Source: CAVOJY01 sp963696405 (GTDB lineage: Bacteria; Chloroflexota; Limnocylindria; Limnocylindrales; CSP1-4). From it: a stretch of 64,000 bases of DNA. A program made the position numbers and the translations under genes. The DNA lies in contig CAVOJY010000006.1 in NCBI GenBank assembly GCA_963696405.1, forward strand, positions 186,001 to 250,000, in the 5' to 3' direction. Shown in pieces: positions 20,645 to 30,515 of the stretch; position 1 is the first letter of the stretch; every line of letters begins with the position of its first letter. The notes beneath the pieces were generated by a model. The model saw only the letters and a program-made list of their open reading frames with translations. It was not told where the DNA came from and did no database searches.

Positions 20645-22123
20645 ATGGCGCGGGACGAGGATCTGCCGTCCCTGCATGCCCCCGTGCCGCCGGTCCAGGC
20701 CGGCCCGCCCCCGGGCGGCACGCTCCCGGCTGGCACGCTCCCGACCGACGCGCTCCCTGTCTGTCCGCCCTTCCGGTTGCGGGCGCGGGTCCTCACGCCG
20801 CTGGCAGCCGGCGGCATCAGGTGGATCGCGGACGGGGTCATCGACGTCGACGAGGCGGGGCGAATCGCGCGCATCGGGCCATGGAGCGGCAGCGCCGAGC
20901 CTGAAGGCGCCACGCCGGGCGGCGTGAACGGTCCCGCCCCGCCCTCCGTCTGCGACCTGCGCCCCTGGCTCGTAGTGCCCGGGCTCGTGGACCTGCATGC
21001 GCACATCCCGCAGCTCCCCAACGCCGGCGTGGGCGCAGGCCTCGATCTCCTGACCTGGCTCGAGCAGTACACGTTCCCGCTCGAGCGGCGCTTCGACGAG
21101 GCGACGGCGGAGCGCACCGCGCCGCTCGCCCTCCGAGCGTTCGCCCGGGCCGGCACGACGACCCTGGTCGGCTACGTGACCGATAACCCGGAGGCGACGG
21201 ACGCCGTGTTCCGCGCCGCCGAGGCCCACGGGATGCGGTCCGTGCTGGGCCTCGTGCTCATGGACCGGTCACCGGCAGACGAGGCCGGCCGCCACTCGAC
21301 CGCCGCCATGCGGCGCGGGCTGAGCGCGTCGTCCGAGCTGTGCGCCCGCTGGCACGGCCGGGATGGCGGTCGACTTCGCTACGCGTTCACGCCACGCTTC
21401 GCGCTGAGCTGCTCGCCCGACCTGCTCCGGGAATCGATCCGCCTTGCCGTGGAGGCCGGGGCGCACTGGCAAACGCACCTCTCCGAGGACCCGCGCGAGA
21501 TCGACCAGGTCCGGCTCATCTTCCCCGAGGCCCAGGACTACCTCGACGTCTACGAACAGGCCGGCGAACTCGGACCGCACATGCTCTTCGCCCACGCCAT
21601 CCACCTGTCGAGGCGGGAGGTCGCCCGTCTTGCAGAGAGCGGGGCCGCCGTTGCGCACTGTCCCGCCTCGAACCTCTTCCTGCCGAGCGGAGTCATGCCC
21701 CTCGGTCGCTACCTCGGCGCAGGGATCGTCGTCGGGCTCGGCTCGGACGTCTCCGGCGGCCCCGACCCGTCCATCTTCGAGGTCATGCGCGTGGGCGCGT
21801 ACGCACAGCATGCGCGCCAGGCGCTGGGCCATGACCCGCGCGAGATCCTCGATCCGCTTGCCTGGCTCCGACTGGGGACCATCGAAGGCGCACGGGCCCT
21901 CGGGCTGGGCGACACCATCGGTTCCCTGGAGGAAGGCAAGGAAGCGGACCTCATCGCCGTCGATCCATCGCTGACGGCTCCGCTTCCCGGCGCGGGCGTG
22001 GGCGACAAGCCCGTCGAGATCGTGAGCCGCCTCATGTTCCGGACGCACCCCGGGATGATCCGCGGCGCCTGGGTGCGTGGCAAACTGCTTCCGGCCGACA
22101 GCGAGGGCGGCTCGCCGACCTAG
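20645..22123 (+). CDS. guaD: Guanine deaminase (SsnA/GuaD-like amidohydrolase)
   Basis: The 492-residue amidohydrolase has the metal motif VDLHAHIPQ (His118, His120) followed by LTWLEQYTFPLERRF, a near-signature of guanine deaminases. FTPRFALSCSPDLL, THLSEDPREI, AHAIHLSRREV, AHCPASNLFLPSG and GLGSDVSGGPDPSIFEVMR follow in the canonical order. Guanine deaminase converts guanine to xanthine, the substrate of the xanthine dehydrogenase in the same region. The ATG at 20645 is preceded by GGGAGG at good spacing. About 45 unusual Pro/Gly-rich residues precede the domain. Divergent from the PLP enzyme gene; the 172-bp gap between them must hold both promoters. Confidence 0.88.
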   Translation: MARDEDLPSLHAPVPPVQAGPPPGGTLPAGTLPTDALPVCPPFRLRARVLTPLAAGGIRWIADGVIDVDEAGRIARIGPWSGSAEPEGATPGGVNGPAPPSVCDLRPWLVVPGLVDLHAHIPQLPNAGVGAGLDLLTWLEQYTFPLERRFDEATAERTAPLALRAFARAGTTTLVGYVTDNPEATDAVFRAAEAHGMRSVLGLVLMDRSPADEAGRHSTAAMRRGLSASSELCARWHGRDGGRLRYAFTPRFALSCSPDLLRESIRLAVEAGAHWQTHLSEDPREIDQVRLIFPEAQDYLDVYEQAGELGPHMLFAHAIHLSRREVARLAESGAAVAHCPASNLFLPSGVMPLGRYLGAGIVVGLGSDVSGGPDPSIFEVMRVGAYAQHARQALGHDPREILDPLAWLRLGTIEGARALGLGDTIGSLEEGKEADLIAVDPSLTAPLPGAGVGDKPVEIVSRLMFRTHPGMIRGAWVRGKLLPADSEGGSPT

Positions 22124-22142
22124 GCTGGCGCTCCTCCGGAGC

Positions 22143-24336
22143 CTACAGGCCCTCCTCCTCCGCAAGGTCCCGGTCGACCGACACCGCGCTGTTCATGGCG
22201 ACGGTGAGGCGTTCGCCGGGGGCGAGCAGGAGCGGCCAGGCGAAGGCCAGGCAGCTGCCCTGGTGCGTCCGCTCGAAGCCGTCCTCCGACAGCGAGACCG
22301 TGTCGATCGAGTACCACCAGGTCTCCGCCGCCGGCGTGACGGTTGTCGTCACCCGCAGGCCGAGGGCGTCGTTGCCGGCGACGATGCTGGTGAGCGCCTC
22401 GCGGCGGCCTGTCGAGTCGTGCGCGAGCCGCGAGCCCTCCACCAGGTAGTACGCGTCCGGGTTGCCACCACCCCCGAGCAGGGTCGTGGCCCACTCCACG
22501 GCCAGCAGCGCCTCGATCTCGCCCTCACCGGTGTTGGCCACGGTCACCTCGAGCCCGAGCTCGGGTTGCAGCCGCTCGCCGTCGAAGCGCACGACCTTCG
22601 TGACCCGGAGCGGCCGTGGGCCGCCCGGCGTCTCCACGTTCCCGTCGCGGGCGAGTACCGCCTCCGAGTCCGCCAGCGCCTCCAGCCGGTACGGCCCGGT
22701 AACGAAATCGCCCAGCTCGGTGAACGTCGCGTCCGCGAACGACTCCGGGGTCGGTGTCGGGCGCCAGCAGGTGGACCAGCCCGGAGCGGCGTTCGTACCC
22801 GTCGTAGTGCAGCCGTCGCGACAGGCCGGGCTCACGGGTCCGGACCAGCTCGTGGATCGACGCTGTCGTCCCGGGCTCGCCGGCTTCCCCGGCCGACTCG
22901 AAGGCGACGAGGCGTTCGTGGTACGCCTCGCGGCGACGGCGGAGCACTGCCGTCAGCGCGTGGCGCGCAGCTCGGATGTCCCATGACCCGATGCCGCCGC
23001 CCTCCGCCAGCTCCAACGTCACCACCTGGCCCGGCGACGAGAGGACGATCTCGTCGACACCATCAAGGTCGACGTCGCGCAGCACGGCGCCGTCCACGGC
23101 CATGCCCGCGGCCCGCGCGGCTCGGTCGGCAGCGTCTTCCGCGGCGATGAGATGGGCGTAGGTGGCCAGCCGCATGTGGCTGATGTAGATGCCGCCGAAG
23201 ATGCCGTGCCAGTAGCAGTCGTTGGATTGCCCCTGGTAGAGGTGGTCGAGCGCTCGCTCTCGTTGTGGCCCCGGCTCCATCGCGGCGACCTTCGCGGAGA
23301 CCCTCAGCATCTGCTTGTGCAGGTCGTTGATCTCCCGGTATTTCGCCTGGAAGTTGCGCCAGAAGCCGCCGCGCAACCAGCGCGCTTCGGGGCGGTTCTC
23401 GGCAACCGCCGCGTGCAGCAGCCCGGTGAAGACGTGACCCTCGTCGGCGGGCAGCGCCCACTCACCCATCTCCGCGTACGAGCCGGTGGGCACGTACACC
23501 CGGCCCACCGGCGGCTGGCGGTCCAGCCAGGCCGTCGGCGTCGTGGTTGACAGCCACGCCGCGTTGTCCTCGAGCTCGTCGAAGAACCGGTCGACCCACG
23601 CGCCCTCGCCCCAGCAGCGGTCCCACGTCCCCGGCCACGCACCGAACTTCTCGCCGTCGTCGCCCATCAGGCCGAGCCTCGAGCCGTCCTCGGTGGCATG
23701 GGCGCGCAGGTAGCGGACGACGTCGCCCACGTCGCCCCAGGGAATCCGGTAGCGCAGGCCCTGCTCGCTGGCGAACACCGAGATGCGCCTGCCCTGGTCG
23801 TCGGTCGTGTAGGCGCCCCAGAGCGCTCCCTCCGGGATCGAGGCCGCCCGGAAGTGGGCGTCGTCAAGGACCGTCCATTCGTACCCGGCCGCCACGAGGG
23901 ATGTCGGCACATCCGGCTCCCAGACGCGTTCCGCCAGCCAGGCGCCGCGGGGGCGCCGGCCGAACTGCGCCGCCAGCTCGTCCACGGTGCGGCGCAGCTG
24001 GCCGACCCGGTCGGCCTCAGGCAGAGACGCCAGCACCGGCTCGTAGTAGCCGCCGCCCAGGATCTCGACCTGGCCGCGATCGACCAGGGCGCGAAGCCGA
24101 GCCAGGAACTCCGGCCGCTCCGCACGCAACCACTCCAGCAGCGGTCCCGTGTAGTGCAGGGACAGGCGGACCGCGGGGTGCCGTTCGAGGGCCGCCACCA
24201 TGGGCTCGTAGGCCAGCTCGTAGTTGCGCGCGATCACCCAGCCGAAGTTGCCCACCGGCTGGTGGTTGTGAATGACCAGGGCAAGCGACACTCGGGGGGA
24301 GGGTGGCGCCGCTCCGGGGGTGGGTCTCTCAAGCAT
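22143..24336 (-). CDS. GH57 family 4-alpha-glucanotransferase/amylase-like protein (one frameshift)
   Basis: A glycoside hydrolase family 57 protein of about 730 residues when the frame is corrected. It has LVIHNHQPVGNFG at the N-terminus (family motif with the HxH), GGGYYEPVLASLP, WLAERVWEP with the expected nucleophile Glu136, and LMGDDGEKFGAWP with the expected acid/base Asp near 226. The DUF1925- and DUF1926-like beta domains follow, as in Thermococcus 4-alpha-glucanotransferase. One frame change near 22750 (an extra C in a CCCC run) separates the last 200 residues. It probably remodels glycogen or maltodextrin in the cytoplasm, since no signal peptide is seen. Convergent with guanine deaminase, 19 bases away. 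Confidence 0.85.
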
Positions 24337-24439
24337 GTGTGCATTCTCGCAGCGCCGGGCCGCCACGGCTGGTGGCATAGTCGTTGCGCTCACGGCACAC
24401 GGATCAAATGAATCGAACGAGAGGAATGCGGAGGTCACG

Positions 24440-24925
24440 ATGGAGATGCGCGTCGTGCAGGTCGAGAAGCCCGAGGATCTGAACTTCATCCTCGGGCAAT
24501 CGCACTTCATCAAGACGGTCGAGGACCTTCACGAGGCGCTGGCGGGGTCCTCGCCCGCGCTGCGGTTCGGGCTGGCGTTCTGCGAATCCTCCGGACCGCG
24601 GCTCGTGCGCGCGTCGGGCAACGACGAGGAACTCGTCGCGCTCGCCGTCCGGAACGCGCAGGCGATCGGCGCCGGCCACTCGTTCATCGTCTTCCTCCGG
24701 GACGGTTTCCCGATCAACGTCCTGAACGCGGTCAAGATGGTCCCGGAGGTGTGCCGGATCTTCTGCGCGACGGCGAACCCGGTCGAGGTGATCCTGGCCG
24801 AGACCGGGCAGGGGCGGGCCATCCTGGGCGTGGTGGACGGGGGCTCGCCGTTGGGGGTCGAGACGGAGGCCGACGTGGCCGACCGGGTGGCGATGCTCCG
24901 GCGGTTCGGCTACAAGCTGGGCTGA
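24440..24925 (+). CDS. Adenosine-specific kinase family protein (DUF355)
   Basis: The 161-residue product matches the small adenosine-specific kinase (PF04008) family along its whole length, with FILGQSHFIKTVEDLHEAL, ALRFGLAFCESSGPRLVR, NAQAIGAGHSFIVFL, PINVLNAVKMVPEVCRIFCA and TANPVEVILAETGQGR. Archaeal members have been reported to bind adenosine, but the physiological role in bacteria is unclear. The ATG at 24440 is preceded by GGAGG. It stands alone and is divergent from the GH57 gene. Confidence 0.9.
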   Translation: MEMRVVQVEKPEDLNFILGQSHFIKTVEDLHEALAGSSPALRFGLAFCESSGPRLVRASGNDEELVALAVRNAQAIGAGHSFIVFLRDGFPINVLNAVKMVPEVCRIFCATANPVEVILAETGQGRAILGVVDGGSPLGVETEADVADRVAMLRRFGYKLG

Positions 24926-24953
24926 GGGCCGCCGCCACCCCTTCGGCGGGCCG

Positions 24954-25670
24954 CTACCCCTTCGGCGGGACGACCACGACACGCCCGATGTCGGCCGACC
25001 AGGCCTCGTCGATGGTGTTGGTCTCTCCGAACCGGGCGCGGTAGTAGACGTAGCGCGCGAACCCCGTTCCGCGCAGCATGGGTGGCCGGGTGGACCAGTA
25101 CACGAAGCCCGCAGCATCGACACGCCCAATCGTCCGGCGCACCCACTCCCCGCTCTTCCCGTTGCGCTGCCAGAACTCGATGGGCCGCCCGGCAAGTTCC
25201 GGGCCGACGTCCACCCGGATCGTCACGTACTCGCCCTTCGTGACGATGAACGTGCCGGTGGCCCGGTACGGGGACGTACCGCGGGCCCGGTGGCCCTTGG
25301 CCACGGCCAGCTCGCCGAACACTCCCGGCTGCATCGCGCGCAGCGTGACGTCGATGCGACCGGCGCCGAGTGACGCGAGCTTCCGGAACGCACTCGCATA
25401 GAGGTCGACGTTCCGTCCGCACTCGGAGCACTCGTCGATGGCCCGCACAGCGACGCAGCGGTCACCCCGGCACACCTCGACCCGGGCCCCGGCAGCGATC
25501 CCGAAGTCCGGCGACAGCGCGGCGAACATGCCCTCGGCCGGGTAGCCCGCCGTGCAGGTGGACCGCTCGGGCAGGCAGTACCAAGTCGCGGTTCCTTCCT
25601 GCCACGGGCCGACGGGCTCCAGGCCGAACGGCGCCGTGGCGATGAGAAGGGCAAGGATGGCGGCGGTCAT
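24954..25670 (-). CDS. Exported RlpA/3D-like double-psi beta-barrel protein
   Basis: The 238-residue product has a short hydrophobic N-terminus (AAILALLIATAPFGL) that can act as a signal sequence, then a domain beginning GTATWYCLPERSTCTAG and containing FAALSPDFGIAAGARVEVCRGDRCVAVRA (split by short loops) and CSECGRNVDLYASAFRKLA. Such DxDLxxxAF-type motifs occur in RlpA-like/3D double-psi beta-barrel domains that act on or bind peptidoglycan. Six cysteines suggest disulphides, fitting an extracytoplasmic location. The last 100 residues are unassigned. Convergent with the adenosine-specific kinase gene. Confidence 0.65.
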   Translation of the reverse strand: MTAAILALLIATAPFGLEPVGPWQEGTATWYCLPERSTCTAGYPAEGMFAALSPDFGIAAGARVEVCRGDRCVAVRAIDECSECGRNVDLYASAFRKLASLGAGRIDVTLRAMQPGVFGELAVAKGHRARGTSPYRATGTFIVTKGEYVTIRVDVGPELAGRPIEFWQRNGKSGEWVRRTIGRVDAAGFVYWSTRPPMLRGTGFARYVYYRARFGETNTIDEAWSADIGRVVVVPPKG

Positions 25671-25826
25671 GGAGACTCCCGGCTGCGGGCGCGCGGTGCC
25701 GTGAAGAGGCGCGCGGGGCTGCGATCGCCCGCATTGTAGGCCGCGACTCTGGCGGTCCCCGCCGACTTCCGGTGCCCGTGGACAACGGTGCCCGTGGACC
25801 GCCGGTTGCCGCTACACTCTCGCACC

Positions 25827-26087
25827 ATGGAAATCTTCTTCTACGGCGGTGGCCTGATCCTCGGCTTGGTCGTCTGGGGCGTCTGCGCCTACCTGGCCGC
25901 GACGACTGCCCAGAAGCGCGGCCGAAGGGTCTGGGTGTGGGCCATCCTCGGCATCCTCACGGGCCCCATCGCGCTGTTCGCCGTCTACCTCATGAAGCCG
26001 GTCCCCGGGCAGCACGCAGGTGCGGCCCACCCCCACACGGATCAGCGCGACGAGCTATACGAGGTCCACCGCTCCAAGCACGGCTAG
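25827..26087 (+). CDS. Small two-helix membrane protein
   Basis: An 86-residue product with two hydrophobic helices, FFYGGGLILGLVVWGVCAYLA (split at its middle by GLILG) and VWVWAILGILTGPIALFAVYL, joined by a short basic loop (TTAQKRGRRV), and a polar His-rich tail. This resembles short phospholipase_D-nuclease-N-like or other small integral membrane proteins, but I do not assign a function. The ATG at 25827 is the first start before the hydrophobic segment. Confidence 0.6.
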   Translation: MEIFFYGGGLILGLVVWGVCAYLAATTAQKRGRRVWVWAILGILTGPIALFAVYLMKPVPGQHAGAAHPHTDQRDELYEVHRSKHG

Positions 26088-26465
26088 GGGAGCCCGAGCC
26101 TCCCGCTCCAATCCCCGACGCCGCAACGCGGACGTCGCGCCTTCGCCGCCGAGCAGACGTGACGCCGTCCCTCCCGCGAGCGCAGAAGGTGCCTTCCCCA
26201 CGCTCGTACTGCCCGCATCAGTATTCCTGGGGTTGTCGCGTGGTTTCCGTTGGGCTTCCGGGCCGATCCGGTCGTCCGAGGCAGTCCCGGTGACCGCAGG
26301 ATGCTCCGCGACGCTCGCCACCCGTGTCACTGGGACGGGGCACCCGCCCCAAGCGTCCTCCCGGCGGCCGAACGGCCCCTGATGGCACGGGAATACTGAT
26401 GCCAGCGATTCGGCCGGGGCGAAGGGACGGCGGCGGGGCGCCGGCCGGCTGACGGCCCAGGGCGG
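26088..26465. other. Intergenic region holding a 188-bp inverted-repeat-bounded segment
   Basis: No gene is recognised. The stretch contains perfect 13-bp inverted repeats (listed separately) around 160 bp of GC-rich DNA. It separates the small membrane protein from the convergent prenyltransferase-like gene. Confidence 0.5.
26215..26402. repeat. Segment bounded by perfect 13-bp inverted repeats (MITE-like)
   Basis: GCATCAGTATTCC at 26215-26227 is exactly repeated in inverse orientation at 26390-26402 (GGAATACTGATGC). The repeats are AT-richer than the surroundings. No obvious target-site duplication and no coding sequence are seen inside. It could be a miniature inverted-repeat element or a pair of regulator sites. 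Confidence 0.5.
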
Positions 26466-27582
26466 TCAGCGGCGGGCCTTCGGCGGCTGCGGTCGGCCGG
26501 TCCCTCCCTTCGAACTGGATAGCGCAAGGACGTCCACGTCGCGAGCCTCGGCCGCGAGGTCGTCGAACCGGCACAGCACCGCCAGCACCCGCGCCGTCGC
26601 GATAGGGCGAGGGCAGCTTCTTCTGGCCGAACGAGTGTGCCTCGAAGCCCCGGTAGCAGGAGCGGGGCGTGACCATGCCGTCGGCATCCACGTTGTAGGC
26701 AACGAGGCAGGCCACCAGCTCGGCCAGCGCGGCGCGGTCCTCGGGGTAGGCGTCCGGTCCGCGCCAGAGCGCCGGGTAGCGGCCGAGCGTGTCGAGCGCG
26801 TTGAGGATCCCGTACCAGAACGGCGGCCACTTGACTGTCTTGAAGGCGACACCGTGGCCGAACATGTACGGCCGCTCTTCGCCCCGGGCCCGCCATGCGC
26901 GCAGGGTCGTCCGAGCCGCGTCGAGGAATCCCGGCGGCCGGTCCGTCTCCGCCAGGCGGGCGAACGTCCGCAGCGCCTCGTGCGTCACCTGCAGACAGGC
27001 CTCGTCCTTCCGGCCCGGCCCGCGGAACCCCTGCCAGGGCACGCACGGCCATGCCGGTCCCTGCCGGGTGGCCGCCAGGTCAACGACCATGCGGTCGAGC
27101 GCCCGCCGGGTGCGCGGGTCGTCCGCGCGGCCGTAGCGCACGAGCGCCTCCGTGATCGCATGGGTGTCGCAGAGGAGCGCCCCCCAGACCGGCTCGCGGC
27201 TCACCCGGCTCGATCCGTACGACCGGAACCGGCCATCCTCACCCTGGTGCTCGAGCATGATGTCGAGCAGACGCTCGATGCGCGCGTTGTCTCCGCCGCG
27301 GACGCCCATGTCGGCGAGCAGACCCAGGATGTTCGGGGCGAAGGCCGGGCTATCGTGACCGGACAGGTGGTTGTCCGCTTCCCAGTCGGGCAGCCGGCCA
27401 ACGAGATCGCCGGTATCGGGATCGGCCAGGACGGCGGCACGTGCCGCGGCCGCGTCGGGATCGTCCGCCGGCCGACCCAGCACCTCCGTCAGCGCAATCC
27501 AGCGGGCGGCGGGCTCGTCGGACGCGAGCAGCCACGAGCGGGGGTCCGCGCCGAGGAGCGCCACCCACGCCTCGTCCGTCAC
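26466..27582 (-). CDS. Prenyltransferase/squalene-cyclase-like alpha-alpha barrel protein (one frameshift)
   Basis: The product has repeated helical units such as FAPNILGLLADMG, RIERLLDIMLEHQGEDGRFRS and ALDRMVVDLAATRQ, typical of terpenoid-cyclase/prenyltransferase toroid folds, but it lacks a DxDD cyclase motif, so it is more likely a structural or binding homologue. The GTG at 27582 (VTDEAWVALLGADP) is preferred since GGGAGGGGA lies just upstream; an ATG at 27660 would overlap the radical SAM gene. One frame change near 26607 precedes the C-terminal RVLAVLCRFDDLA. It follows the AmrS-like gene by 35 bases, suggesting an operon. Confidence 0.65.
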
Positions 27583-27617
27583 TCGCTCCCCTCCCGCTCC
27601 GGCCGCGAGACGGCCGC

Positions 27618-28706
27618 TCAGCTCCGCGCGATCCGAACGGGCATCCGCTTGGACCCCCATGACCCTGCACGCTCCCCGAAAACGCCCGGGAGAGCGACCC
27701 CGCACGCCTCGCAGCGCCCCTCGGCGGTCACCCGGTACGCCCCCAGCTCGTACCAGTCCCGCTCGATGACAAGCGCTCCGCACGAGTGGCAGAACGTGCT
27801 CTGCCCCCGCGCGTCGTGCACGTTGCCCGTGTAGACGTGGCGGACGCCGTTGCGGAGGGCGGTCTCGCGGGCGCGGGCGAGGGTGGCCGGCGGCGTGCCC
27901 GGAGTATCGAGCATGCGGTAGTCGGGATGGAAGGCGGTGAAGTGGAGCGGCACGTCGGGGCCCAGCTCCGTCGCCACCCACCGGGTCAGCTCGTCGATCT
28001 CCTGCTCCGAGTCGTTGTGCCCCGGGATGAGAAGGGTCGTGATCTCGACCCAGACTCCAGTCTCGTGCACGAGGTAGCGAAGCGTGTCGAGCACCGGCTC
28101 GAGGTGCCCTGCGCACAGCTCGGCGTAGAAACCCTCGGTGAAGCCCTTGAGGTCGACGTTCGCGGCGTCCATGTGGGCGAAGAACTCCGCCCGGGGCTCG
28201 GGGTTGATGTACCCCGCCGTGACCGCCACGGCGCGAATGCCGAGCGCGTGGCAGGCCCGGGCCACGTCGACGGCGTACTCGAGGAAGATCACCGGGTCGT
28301 TGTAGGTGAAGGCGACGCTGGCGCACCCGAGCCGCTTCGCCGCGTCGGCGATCGCCTCCGGCGAGGCCTCGTCGGCCAGCGTGTCCGTCTCGCGCGATTT
28401 CGAGATGTCCCAGTTCTGGCAGAAGCGGCAGGCCAGATTGCAGCCCGCCGTGCCGAAGGACAGGATCGACGACCCCGGCAGGAAGTGGTTGAGCGGCTTC
28501 TTCTCGATCGGATCGACGCAGAATCCGCTCGACCGACCGTACGTGGTGAGGACGAGCTGGTCGCCCTGTCGAGCTCGTACGAAACAGAGACCCCGCTGGC
28601 CCTCGTGGAGGCGGCACTCGCGGGGACAGAGATCGCACTGGACCCGCCCATCATCCAGAACGTGCCAGTAGCGCGTCGGGACGACCGGGCCGATGAGGCC
28701 GCTCAC
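27618..28706 (-). CDS. amrS: AmmeMemoRadiSam system radical SAM protein (AmrS-like)
   Basis: The 362-residue radical SAM enzyme has N-terminal cysteines CDLCPRECRLHEGQRGLC, the SAM-cluster motif CNLACRFCQNW (Cys89, Cys93, Cys96), then VDLKGFTEGFY and HFTAFHPDYRM, and a C-terminal zinc-ribbon-like CHSCGALV and CEACG pair. This is the architecture of the AmmeMemoRadiSam radical SAM component. In that system AMMECR1 and Memo proteins are partners, but neither is visible in this window. I chose the GTG at 28706 (VSGLIGPVVPTRYW); an upstream open frame is unrelated. Confidence 0.88.
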   Translation of the reverse strand: MSGLIGPVVPTRYWHVLDDGRVQCDLCPRECRLHEGQRGLCFVRARQGDQLVLTTYGRSSGFCVDPIEKKPLNHFLPGSSILSFGTAGCNLACRFCQNWDISKSRETDTLADEASPEAIADAAKRLGCASVAFTYNDPVIFLEYAVDVARACHALGIRAVAVTAGYINPEPRAEFFAHMDAANVDLKGFTEGFYAELCAGHLEPVLDTLRYLVHETGVWVEITTLLIPGHNDSEQEIDELTRWVATELGPDVPLHFTAFHPDYRMLDTPGTPPATLARARETALRNGVRHVYTGNVHDARGQSTFCHSCGALVIERDWYELGAYRVTAEGRCEACGVALPGVFGERAGSWGSKRMPVRIARS

Positions 28707-28767
28707 CCCCCGATTGTGCACCCTCGGTGGCAGAACCACCTCGGACCGGTGCCAGATCCGCGGCGCC

Positions 28768-29460
28768 CTACGGCAGACCGACGAACCGGTAGCCGACACC
28801 GCGCTCAGTGCGGATGTAGAGCGGCTCATCCGGATCGTCGCCGAGCTTGTCACGGATCCGTCGCACGTAGACCCGCAGGTAGTCGACTTCGTCCACGTAC
28901 TCCCGCCCCCACACCTTGGCCAGCAGGGTCTCGTGCGGGAGCACGTGGCCGGCGTTGCGGACAAGGTGGTAGAGAAGCTTGTACTCCGTCGGCGTGAACG
29001 GGATCCGCTCGCCCCGCAGGCGCACCTCCTGGGTGGCGAAATCGACCTCGAGGTCACCGCTGACGAACGACGGCACACGGCTTGACGGCAGCGGCATGTC
29101 GAGCCGTCGGAGCACGGCACGGATGCGGGCGAGAAGCTCCAGGTGATTGAACGGCTTGGTCACGTAGTCGTCGGCCCCGAGCTCCAGGCCCTTGACCTTG
29201 TCCATGGCGTCGTCTCGGGCCGTCAGCATGATGACCGGCACATCGGAGAACGCCCGGATCTCCGACAGCACGCTGAAGCCATCCATGTCCGGCAATCCGA
29301 CGTCGAGAAGAACAAGGTCGGGGTTTCCCTGCTCGATGCTGTCGAGGGCCCCGGCTCCGGTACCCGTCTCGAGAACATCGATCTCGCGCCAGTTCAGGCG
29401 CAGACCGATGCGGATGGCCTCGACGACATCGGGTGCGTCGTCGACGACGAGGATCCTCAC
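28768..29460 (-). CDS. OmpR/PhoB-type response regulator
   Basis: A 230-residue protein with a complete receiver domain (DD at 7-8, phosphoacceptor Asp53 in LLDVGLPD, and the Lys of VTKPF) and a C-terminal winged helix-turn-helix (FTPTEYKLLYHLV, VWGREYVDEVDYLRVYVRRIRDKL split by the turn, and RGVGYRF). It is translated with the histidine kinase encoded just upstream, with an ATGA overlap. The arrangement resembles KdpE-like regulators, but no kdp genes are near, so targets are unknown. Confidence 0.93.
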   Translation of the reverse strand: MRILVVDDAPDVVEAIRIGLRLNWREIDVLETGTGAGALDSIEQGNPDLVLLDVGLPDMDGFSVLSEIRAFSDVPVIMLTARDDAMDKVKGLELGADDYVTKPFNHLELLARIRAVLRRLDMPLPSSRVPSFVSGDLEVDFATQEVRLRGERIPFTPTEYKLLYHLVRNAGHVLPHETLLAKVWGREYVDEVDYLRVYVRRIRDKLGDDPDEPLYIRTERGVGYRFVGLP

Positions 29461-30512
29461 TGGTCGCTGAGTTCGCCGGGGCCGACCGCGGGCACGGCCA
29501 GGGTGAACCGGCTGCCGCAGCCCACTGCACTGTCCACCTCCACAGTTCCCCCGTGGGCCTGGGCGATCGCGAGGGCGAGGGGAAGGCCGAGGCCCGCCCC
29601 TCCGTGCGCTTGCGTTTCCTCGTGCCCGCCCACGAAGAACCGTTCGAACAGGAGGGGCTGTTCATGGACGGGGACGCCGGGGCCCTGGTCGGCCACCGTC
29701 CATCGGACGAGGCCGTCCGGGCTCGTCACCTCGATCCTGAGCGGCCGCCCGTCGGGCGAGAACTTCTGCGCGTTCGACAGGAGGTTGAGGAGCGCCTGCT
29801 CCAGCCGACGGTGATCGCCAAAGACCCAGACCGGATCCGCCGGCAGGTCGAGCTCGATCGATTGGCGGTGGGACTCGGCCAGTGGAAGAAGCGCGGTCGA
29901 CACCTCCCGCGCCAGTTTGCGAGCGTCGAACCGGCGCGACTGGAGCGGGATCTGCCCGGCGCGGTAGCGGGTCAGGTCGAGCACATCGGCGACGACCCGT
30001 TGCATGAGCTCGGCGTTCCGGGCCAGGGTCTCGAGCAGCCTGTGCCGCTCCTCCAGGTCCGGTTCCAAGGCGGGGTCGGTAAGCAGCCCCACGCACGTGC
30101 GAACAGCAGTCAGCGGTGTACGGAGCTGGTGAGCGATGCTGGAAATCAGGTCGGAACGTAGCCGTTCGAACTCCTCCAGGCGCGCCGCCACATCCGGAAG
30201 GGACGTGAACCATCCCGTTGCGAACCGCCGTCCCAGGCTCGTTCGCACGTAGACCCGGCGCTCCCCGAGTGGGCTGGCAACTCGGGCGAGCCCCAGCCCG
30301 ACGAGCCTCTCGAGCGTCTCCGTGGCGCGATTGTCTGCGACCTCCGCCCCGAGCACCCGGAACCGCTCCACGAGGTCAGCGGCCGTGGCGCGGGAGTCGA
30401 GGAGACCGAGGGCCGCGATCGTGAGCGGGTTGTCCGGCGCCGGGGCGGCGGACAACCCGTCCGTTTCAGGCGGATCGGCGGCGCTGTTCCGAGGCGCAGG
30501 ATCGCTGACCAC
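29457..30512 (-). CDS. Soluble sensor histidine kinase
   Basis: The 351-residue kinase has a HisKA domain with the phospho-accepting His128 in SSIAHQLRTPLTAV, and a HATPase domain with N-box NLLSNAQKFSP, G1 DQGPGVP and G2 GGAGLGLPLALAIAQ. There are no membrane helices. The first 110 residues instead look like a winged-helix domain (AADLVERFRVLG, TLERLVGLGLARV, GERRVYVRTSLGRRF), so the sensed signal is probably intracellular or protein-borne. It overlaps the response regulator gene by four bases and probably phosphorylates its product. Confidence 0.9.
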   Translation of the reverse strand: MVSDPAPRNSAADPPETDGLSAAPAPDNPLTIAALGLLDSRATAADLVERFRVLGAEVADNRATETLERLVGLGLARVASPLGERRVYVRTSLGRRFATGWFTSLPDVAARLEEFERLRSDLISSIAHQLRTPLTAVRTCVGLLTDPALEPDLEERHRLLETLARNAELMQRVVADVLDLTRYRAGQIPLQSRRFDARKLAREVSTALLPLAESHRQSIELDLPADPVWVFGDHRRLEQALLNLLSNAQKFSPDGRPLRIEVTSPDGLVRWTVADQGPGVPVHEQPLLFERFFVGGHEETQAHGGAGLGLPLALAIAQAHGGTVEVDSAVGCGSRFTLAVPAVGPGELSDQ

Positions 30513-30515
30513 GGA

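Noticed and set aside
20645..22123. Amidohydrolase considered as a generic SsnA or chlorohydrolase
   Set aside because: The LTWLEQYTFPLERRF segment and the GLGSDVSGGPDPS end are much closer to guanine deaminase.
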